From positions 49,342,282 through 49,406,281 of the forward strand of contig NC_083339.1 in NCBI RefSeq assembly GCF_019175385.1: a DNA stretch of 64,000 nucleotides, read 5' to 3'. Each line of letters starts with the position of its first letter. The first letter of the stretch is position 1. The stretch is from Lycium barbarum (Eukaryota; Streptophyta; Magnoliopsida; Solanales; Solanaceae). The position numbers and the translations under genes were made by a program. The notes below the pieces were generated by a model. That model was not told the origin of the DNA. It did no database searches and saw nothing but the letters and a program-made list of their open reading frames with translations. This document shows, piece by piece, positions 57,191 to 64,000 of the stretch.

Positions 57191-58725
57191 TTGCTACAAC
57201 ATGTTCCTAATATGGTTACTCAGGAGAATAATCGGATACTTACTAGCATACCAACTCTAGAAGATGTTAAGAAGACAGTTTTTGATCTGTCAGGAGATAG
57301 CTCAGGTGGTCCAGATGGTATGATAGGAGCATTTTATCAAGTATGTTGGGATATTGTGGGGGATGATGTGTATAATGTAGTGAAAGTCTTCTTTGAAGGA
57401 CAGACTCTGCCAAAGTCCATAACTCATACAAATCTGGTTCTGATCCCAAAGAAGAATAATGTTGAGACCTTTGCATATATGAGGCCCATAAGTCTAAGTA
57501 ATTTTATTAACAAAGTGATCTCTAGGGTAGTGCAGAATAAACTTGAAGATATTTTGCCTTCTTTGATATCTGCTAATCAGTCTGGTTTTGTAAAGGGAAG
57601 ATGTATCATTGAGAATGTACAGTTAACTCAAGAGGAGGTATCAGATATAAGACTTAGGGGAAAACCAGCTAATGTGGTGCTTAAACTGGATATGGCTAAG
57701 GCCTATGATACAGCGTCCTGGGATTTTTTGGCAAGAGTTCTGAGGAAGATGGGATTTTAAGAAGTATTTATAGATATGATATGAAGATTGATAGCAAACA
57801 ATTGGTACTCAGTTCTATTCAATGGACAGACTTCTGGCTTTTTCCACTCAATAAGAGGTGTTAAGCAAGGAGATCCACTTTCTCCTGCTTTGTTTATTTT
57901 GTCTGCAGAAGTGCTTTCTAGAGCATTGAACTCGTTATTTGAGGACAATGGCTTTAGATGCTATGGAATGCCTAAATAGAGTGCTAATTTGAATAAACTT
58001 GCTTACGCAAATGATACTATTATATTCTCATCTGCAGATGATACTTCATTGCAGCTTATCATGGGAATATTACAGGAGTATGAGCAGATGCCAGGGCAGC
58101 TGATCAACAAAGGAAAAAGTTCATTCTACATGCATAATAAAGTTGCAAATGTGATAATACAACAGGTGGAGTCTATTACAGGTTTTACTAGGGAATATTT
58201 CCCTTTTACATACTTAGGTTGCCCAATCACACATGCAAGAAAGAGAAAGGCTGATTATAATGACTTGATAAAAAATTAAAGGATAAACTGGCAGCTTGGA
58301 AATGAGGACTTTTATATTTTGGAGGGAAAGCTATTTTGATCAACAGTGTTTTATTGAGTATGCCTATTCACCTACTCTCAGCTATCAGACCTCCAAAAGG
58401 TGTTATATATGACTTGAATAGGGTGTTTGCAACATTTTTCTGGAATAATAGTGAAGAAGGAAGAAGAAGGCACTGGTCTTCATGGTTGAATCTGTGCCTG
58501 CCAAAGGAAGAAGGTGGAGTTGGCTTCAGATCCTTATTTGATGTTTCTAAAGCATTATGTGCTAAACTCTGGTGGAAATTCAGGACCACAAATACTTTAT
58601 GGTCAAATTATATGTGGAACAAGTATTGTAAAAGGCACTACCGTCAGTATGTGCCTTGGAAAGGAGGCTCTCAGGTCTGGAAGATGATGTTAGAAGCTAG
58701 AGACAACATGGAGCATGAAATGTGA
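57191..58725 (+). pseudogene. LINE ORF2, reverse transcriptase, broken and with altered active site
   Basis: 57191-57760 has SSGGPDGMIGAFYQVCW, LVLIPKKNNVETFAYMRPISL, NQSGFVKGRCI and VLKLDMAKAYDTASW (first catalytic Asp). Stops at 57758 and 57782 interrupt. 57788-57979 has VKQGDPLSPALFILSAE. A TAG at 57977 follows. 57989-58279 has KLAYANDTIIFSSAD, where the catalytic YADD has become YAND. From 58336 the thumb region (NRVFATFFWNN, HWSSWLNLCLPKEEGGVGFRSL) is in another frame. RT would copy LINE RNA at the nicked target; this one would be inactive even if read through. Confidence 0.9.
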
Positions 58726-59535
58726 TGGGAGCCAAGAAGTGGAACTGCTAACATCTGGTTTGATAATTAGACAAAACTTGGAGCTCTATACTACTTAGTC
58801 CCTGATGCGTTTTTTGTGGGTGAAACAGTACAAGATGTGAAGGAATTGAGAAATCGGGAAGGGTGGAACATGAGTAAACTATAACAGCTTTTTCCTACTA
58901 ATATTGTTGATCATGTACTGGAAGAATTAGACTTTCATGAATCTACAAATGAATGGGATAAACCAAAGTGGATGATGACAGCATCTGGTAAATTTACAGT
59001 TGGAAGTGCATGGGATCTCTTAAGAAGGAAATCTATGAAGTCTGATATATACAAAAGCATGTGGATACTAGGTTTGCCTTTCAAAATTTCATTCTTTTTC
59101 TGGAGATTGTGGAAATGTAAACTGCCAGTAGGGGATATAGTGAGAAGGATTGGGATTGATACATAAGAAAAATACTATTGTTGTGATCCTAAACAATGTA
59201 AAACTGTAGATCATCTGTTTATCACAGGAAAAATTGCTTCTCAAGTTTGGAGATCTGTTAATGCTGCTGTTGGAATCACAACATCTTTGCTTCAGGTGAA
59301 ACAAGTGATACAGGTCTGGTGGAATGTTGAGTTTTCATCTAAGTTCAAATCTATTATTAGAGCCATACCAATGATCACAATGTGGCAAATGTGGAAGTGG
59401 AGAAACACTATGGTGCCTGGTGGGAAGATGACAATCAATAAGGTGATATATGAAATACATTTGACCATACATCAAATGTGTAGAGTTAGAAATGCAAGAA
59501 TGCAAGTACCAAAGTCTCTTCCACAGATTATGTAG
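58726..59535 (+). pseudogene. LINE ORF2, zinc-binding (zf-RVT) region
   Basis: 58972-59166 carries GKFTVGSAWDLLRRKS and KSMWILGLPFKISFFFWRLWKCKLPVGD, the block known as zf-RVT in plant LINEs. The Cys/His part continues as CCDPKQCKTVDHLFITG near 59180, after a stop at 59164. 59287-59535 carries the tail. Several stops. A structural or nucleic-acid-binding role is usual for this region. Confidence 0.85.
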
Positions 59536-60118
59536 ATGATTGAAACATACAGACCACACATAGTGAGCAAGATAGTGAGATGGAATTTGCCTATGCCAGG
59601 GTGGTTTAAGTGTAACTCAGATGGTGCTTCTAGAGGTAATCTAGGGCCAAGCTTAGTGGAATTTTGTATTAGGGACTCTGAGGGAGATCTGGTGCATGCT
59701 GCAGCTAGAAGAATATCAGATAGATCAAAACTTAGTTGCTGAAGCAATGGCTTTACAGGAGGGGATTAAATACTGTGTGACAAATGATCTATTTCCTATA
59801 ATCTTGGAGACTGATTCAATGGCTCTTAAAATGATCTTGACAGGATAATGGGAAGTACCATGGAGTATCTCTTTGATCATAAAGGATATTACAAGGTCGA
59901 GGAGGGATAAGGAAATGAGAGTGGATCATGTACTGAGGGAAGGAAATGGATTGGCAGACTTTTTGACTAACTTTGTTTTTTATTTTGCAGGTGAACATCA
60001 TTTCAATAATTACCAATCGCTTCCAAGGAAAGCAAGACAGATTTTGAATACTGAAAAAGCACAGATGCCATACATCAGATTCAGGCAAGCAAAAGATCAT
60101 CAGATCCCAGGAGATTAA
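59536..60118 (+). pseudogene. LINE ORF2, C-terminal RNase H domain
   Basis: 59536-59742 has GWFKCNSDGASRGNLGPS, matching the NTDGAS start (first catalytic Asp) of the RNase H found in many plant L1 elements. The middle, in a shifted frame, has EAMALQEGIKYC and ILETDSMALKMIL (catalytic Glu and second Asp). 59873-60118 ends with VLREGNGLADFLTN (final catalytic Asp). The residues are present, but in at least two frames with a stop at 59848. It would remove template RNA. Confidence 0.85.
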
Positions 60119-60517
60119 CAAATGCAATATGGAATCTGCAAGCTTACAAAACTGCAGTACTCAGGCCTAGAACAGATTTAGCAGATTGAATAGAAGCACT
60201 TTTAGACAGGTTACAACAGTGGTATTAGTGTGATTACATGCTCATTCTGTTGTCACATATCCAAAGGATCTTTTTATACAATCATTCTTGAAGCAAAAGG
60301 TCGACATTACATAGGTCTGGATCAAATATAGAAATAACTAAACATGAGGAACTTTGTGAAAGAATTCTATTCCATCCTTGAAGCCTGAATTTTTATTCAA
60401 TAGACTGTGGATCCATAGCACCTGGTAAGAGCTTGAGGTGTCAACATGGTATCAAGTCAAGGCCAAAGGATTTGCAACAGACAAACTTTAGATTTCCTTT
60501 ATTTTGGATTCATATAA
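60119..60517 (+). other. LINE 3' untranslated region, first part
   Basis: No gene. The sequence runs into the assembly gap. Words such as GTGTCAACATGGTATCAAG are seen near 60437, but no repeat or structure is evident. Confidence 0.6.
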
Positions 60518-60645
60518 NNNNNNNNNNNNNNNNNNNNNNNNNNNNNNNNNNNNNNNNNNNNNNNNNNNNNNNNNNNNNNNNNNNNNNNNNNNNNNNNNNN
60601 NNNNNNNNNNNNNNNNNNNNNNNNNNNNNNNNNNNNNNNNNNNNN
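60518..60645. other. Assembly gap (128 N)
   Basis: Run of 128 undetermined bases in the LINE 3' region. True size may differ. Confidence 0.99.
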
Positions 60646-60745
60646 TGTATTATATTCCTTTTATTTTTGCATTTTTAGATTTTGTACGGAACTTGATTTT
60701 TTAATAAAGCACTATCAGGCAATCTGCTTGGTAGTTTTGATTTAA

Positions 60746-61905
60746 AGAAAAGGGCAAAACAGGAATTTTATGACCAAAATACCAAATTAAATACTAAAAG
60801 GTCAAAACCCGTTACTTTAATTATAGGAATACACAATTAATTCTCAAAATCATCATTAATATGAAAACCCCCAAATTTAGGCATAAACCCTAGCCTTTCA
60901 TTCACAAATTAAGCCTTAGAAATGGAAGATTCAAGTTACTATAGCTATTATCCATCAATTCCATGCTTACCCAGGTTAAATCCACCAACAAATCAAGGTT
61001 TTATAACCACAAGTTCATTATATAAGAAAACCCCAAAACCCACTTAGCCTTCATACTCTTAGGAAGAATCTTAGCATAGATTAATGGTTAAGAGAAGTGG
61101 ATAGAGGATTCTAAGGTCAAGGATGTTACCTTTGTGAAGAAATAGTGGAAACCCTCCCAAAATCGTCTCCCAAGCTTAGAGATATGAGAATGAAATAATG
61201 ACTTAAGGTTGGGGTTTTTAACACTTATTAATAGCAAATTCTGCCTGTCGGCCGCTCCAGCGGCTCGTCCAGCGCCCCGGTACGACCGCTCCAGCGGCTT
61301 GGCAAGCGCAACCTCTCCAGCGGCTTGGCCAGCGCGACCTCTCCAGCAGCTTGGCCAGCGCGACCGCTCCAGCAGTTCCGCTACGCTTTCGCGTGAGCTT
61401 CCGCGAGACACCAGATTTTCTGGTGTCTTCCAAACTTGAAATTGACCCTCAGAACCATCGCGGAACGTCCCGGACACAAACTAAATATGCAGATATATAT
61501 AAAAATGCGCTACGAACGCCCTCATAGCTTCAGAATTCCCATAAGAGGTCTTGTTGACCGAGTCAACCCAAGATACCTCAAAACTAACTTTCCAACCCAG
61601 GTCCCAAAATGCACCCGAGTGCATTGGGAACTGAAACGAATATGCACAAAAGTTCTAAATGACCATCCGGACCACTCGGAATAGACGAATTTCCAAAAAA
61701 GATCCGTTTACACAAAAATCAACTTTGAGTCAACTCAGTTCCGCTTAAAGCCCAATTTTTTAGAAAACATTCTAAAGCCCACAACGATGCCTAGGAAGTC
61801 ATGCGAACTATCTCCCCGGGTCAATATAGTTCTAACGAGACTCGGGAATGGGTCAACGAGGGCAAAAACAGAATAATCACAGTAACGACAAAATGATTTG
61901 TTACA
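60746..61905 (-). repeat. Minus-strand LTR, upstream part
   Basis: The minus-strand start is TGTAACAAATC at 61905 (or TGATGTAACA at 61908). It has a GC-rich 26-bp minisatellite at 61252-61380, and a TATA box TATATAA at about 61018-61024 on the minus strand. No credible gene: the overlapping frames at 61088-61477 read only through the GC-rich repeat. It joins, by inference, to 51035-53930 across the LINE. Confidence 0.55.
61252..61380 (-). repeat. GC-rich 26-bp minisatellite in the LTR
   Basis: CTCCAGC(G/A)GCTTGGCCAGCG-like units start at 61255, 61289, 61315, 61341 and 61367; the last four are spaced by exactly 26 bp. On the minus strand they lie about 230 bp upstream of the TATA box. Confidence 0.9.
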
Positions 61906-64000
61906 TCAGACACTAATTAAACAATCGCTCGTCCTCGAGCGAAGAACGAAAGCAGGGCAAGCTTACGGTAACCAAGGAAGTCATATCCCAACCAACACGA
62001 AGCTTTTTCAACAAGATGCAAACCCATACCACAATTCATTCGCACTCAGCCAAAAGACCCAATTACCATGCCTCTAAAACACACAACGGATCTCACATAG
62101 ATAAATCAAATAGCACGACCCCTTAGACATAACTAAACATAAAACATTCCGAATTGGTAAGATATTCTGCGCTAGCTAATCAAGTCGTTCCTTGAATCAC
62201 ACTTTCTTAGAAGTACACAATACAAACCGAAACCAAGACTTACTCTTCCCAAAAAAGAATCCTAAATCATCCAGAAAACTCTAAGCTATTTCATCGAAAC
62301 TTATCTTTCTCGTAGCCAACTTGGTCAGTCTTAGGTCTTCTTAACTCTTTAACTCACTTACCTGGGAACATACCATCGAGTACCACGTAGAGCAAGATTT
62401 GCCAACATCCAATGACCAAAACGAAGCCTTATCACAATCCTAGAATCTCTTCAAAGCACAATCATTATCATTACAACCCATTGTACAAACCGAAAGGCTG
62501 ACTCTGGTGAGACACCACAAGGACTACTAATAACAAACCTCAAAAATCAGGCGTTCCTTATCACATCCATTAAACTGATCTACTTGGAACCCATAAGTTC
62601 CCTTAGAGCAACAAACTCGATCTAACCATTTCCATTCAAACCATAATGACCCACAATGAACGCACCATTTCAGAATATATTAGCAACCACACAAACTGAT
62701 TCCAAGATCCGGAACCCATCATATTCTTACTGCGCATAGCAACCATAAGTTACCTCTCCCGGCTCTAAAATATGACACTCATCTAAATTGTTCTCAAGGT
62801 ACCGGATTAAATCTTGCGAATGCAACCTCAAATTCCTTAACATTACCCAATATGCATACCTGGTACAACCCGAATTTTCCAACACTAAGGACATATGTGC
62901 TCATAAATCAGTCTTTTAACTATCAAACTTTCCATTGTAATACCTCAATAACTCATAATACTTCTGACCGCATCAAAATCTCACAATCCGTGGCGCTAAT
63001 AGGCATCATCACTTCGGACCCATAATATCCGAAGTCATTCCGTCAATGTTGTTCATAACACAAAACACTAGCAGAACACGATCCCATCTCGGAAACACTG
63101 ATAGCCATAACATTCTAAGAATTTCTACAAATCCTTTCTCTTAAACACACATTAACTCATTCACTTCAAAGTACTGCGAAACTATCCAAAGGGGTACCAC
63201 CCAAGCCACTTCCGGTAAATCCAACATGTCGGTTATCTAAAATCTCACTTCTCACTCAACTGCTAGACATAACTTCTTATCACTTACCCATTCCGTAAAC
63301 TTACTTTCTCAAAATTACACAACAATCACAAGCTCGTCTATTCTATACTAGACAACAATACCACCATTCAATTAGATTCAAGTACTCCTAAAGGCGTACC
63401 TAATTTTTGCCACCCTCGACTAACACTAACCAATTCTTGAAGCCGCTAAATCAATTATCGCAAATCATAAGTCTTGCACACTACCGAACCAACCTTCGGG
63501 ATAGAATCACACCACACTTTATCGGAGTCTAAACTGTAAACCGACTAAACTCTAAATCCAACAAAGCACATACTTGGTCTACAATGACCTATTTTCCTCT
63601 ACCAAGGTTCCCTTATTCCATTCCTTATTTTGAATTTCAAAATGATCCATATAACTCGAATAAGTTCAAGCCTCATCTCTGATTCACTAAATTAGAACGT
63701 CTCCATTGTCGAACCTAAACACACCTAACCATTCAAGCGACTATACCATCAACTCAACCGGATAACAACACCGATAAACAACAAAACTCACTGAAGCCAC
63801 ACAACAAGCACAAAGGCTCTCAGCCTCAATCTGATACTGGACATAACTCCTGCAGTTGCTTGGTTACTAGAATCTCACTCTCGTAATAGTCACAAACACA
63901 TTCTCACAAGCGTGCCAGATACCAATTATTTCCTTCTTAGTGCTCAACAATTTTCTATCCAAATCCTCTTTATCACGACTTAATTCCATGTACACAACTA
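61906..64000 (-). mobile_element. Non-coding 3' internal region of the element that owns the LTR ending at 61905
   Basis: Beside the LTR lies CGCTCGTCCTCGAGCG (about 61925-61940), a counterpart to the ATTCGAGGACGAAT word next to the Tekay 3' LTR, which suggests that this is the 3' end of a minus-strand element running past the window. There is no strong polypurine tract. In 2.1 kb I see no ORF over 60 codons, no domain and no clear repeat. The plus strand is rich in A and C, the minus strand in G and T. Confidence 0.45.

Larger units (their letters stand above)
53931..60745 (+). mobile_element. L1-type LINE with C-terminal RNase H, inserted in the LTR
   Basis: Plus-strand order is ORF1 (DUF4283-like, CCHC knuckle), then ORF2 with endonuclease, RT, zinc-binding segment and RNase H, the plan of many plant L1 elements. 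A pyrimidine-rich 5' leader (53960-54020) precedes ORF1, so it seems close to full length. The 3' end lies after the N gap, near AATAAAGC at 60702. Similar flanks AAGGGCATAACGGGG (about 53925) and AAGGGCAAAACAGGA (about 60747) might be an imperfect target duplication. Both ORFs are broken. Confidence 0.87.

Noticed and set aside
61088..61477. Overlapping frames of 129, 76 and 71 codons on both strands
   Set aside because: They are open only because of the GC-rich 26-bp minisatellite. No family similarity.
61906..64000. Possible unknown gene in the right-hand end
   Set aside because: No frame over 60 codons on either strand and no motif; the neighbourhood points to a retrotransposon 3' region.

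Overview
This window is plant nuclear DNA made almost entirely of nested retrotransposons. It looks like repeat-rich, probably heterochromatic, eudicot DNA. The element types and several LTR sequences remind me of Solanaceae, but that is recollection and not proven here. I found no convincing host gene, no RNA gene and no CRISPR array. A 128-base run of N (60518-60645) marks an assembly gap.

Layout, left to right. (1) 1-2535 is the start of a minus-strand LTR that runs off the left edge; it sits inside (2) a decayed minus-strand Ty1/copia element (internal part 2536-5891; 5' LTR 5892-6242 plus 16262-17290). (3) A complete plus-strand Ty3/gypsy chromovirus of Tekay type (6243-16261) sits inside that copia LTR. 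(4) The copia element itself sits in the integrase of an older minus-strand gypsy element (17291-20410). (5) 20411-23503 looks like a plus-strand LTR and following non-coding DNA, resuming at 50673-51034. (6) That stretch is interrupted by Athila-type element A (23504-50672, perfect 5-bp target duplication GCTGA). A in turn carries a second Athila-type element B (27403-41007) in its gag-pol and a solo LTR (42658-45096, perfect target duplication GTTAT) ahead of its third ORF. (7) 51035-61905 is read as a minus-strand 3' LTR interrupted by an L1-type LINE (about 53930-60745). (8) 61906-64000 would be the non-coding 3' internal part of the element that owns that LTR.

How the parts work. The Tekay element encodes Gag, protease, reverse transcriptase, RNase H, integrase and a C-terminal chromodomain-like segment, broken by one frameshift and one nonsense codon. 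Athila A and B each carry gag-pol plus a downstream env-like ORF3 that seems to be reached by splicing. The LINE has ORF1 (RNA binding, CCHC knuckle) and ORF2 (endonuclease, RT, zinc-binding segment, RNase H). All are disabled by stops, frameshifts or lost catalytic residues, so at best they could be mobilised in trans.

The most interesting unexplained signal is a set of arrays of short GC-rich palindromes with the core ACGGWCCGT. They lie just upstream of the TATA box in both Athila LTR families and in the first 510 bp of the Tekay LTR, and recur inside Athila A and B ahead of ORF3. A second notable point is a 28-nt insertion in the B RNase H region that is an inverted copy of sequence just downstream, a clear template-switch scar.
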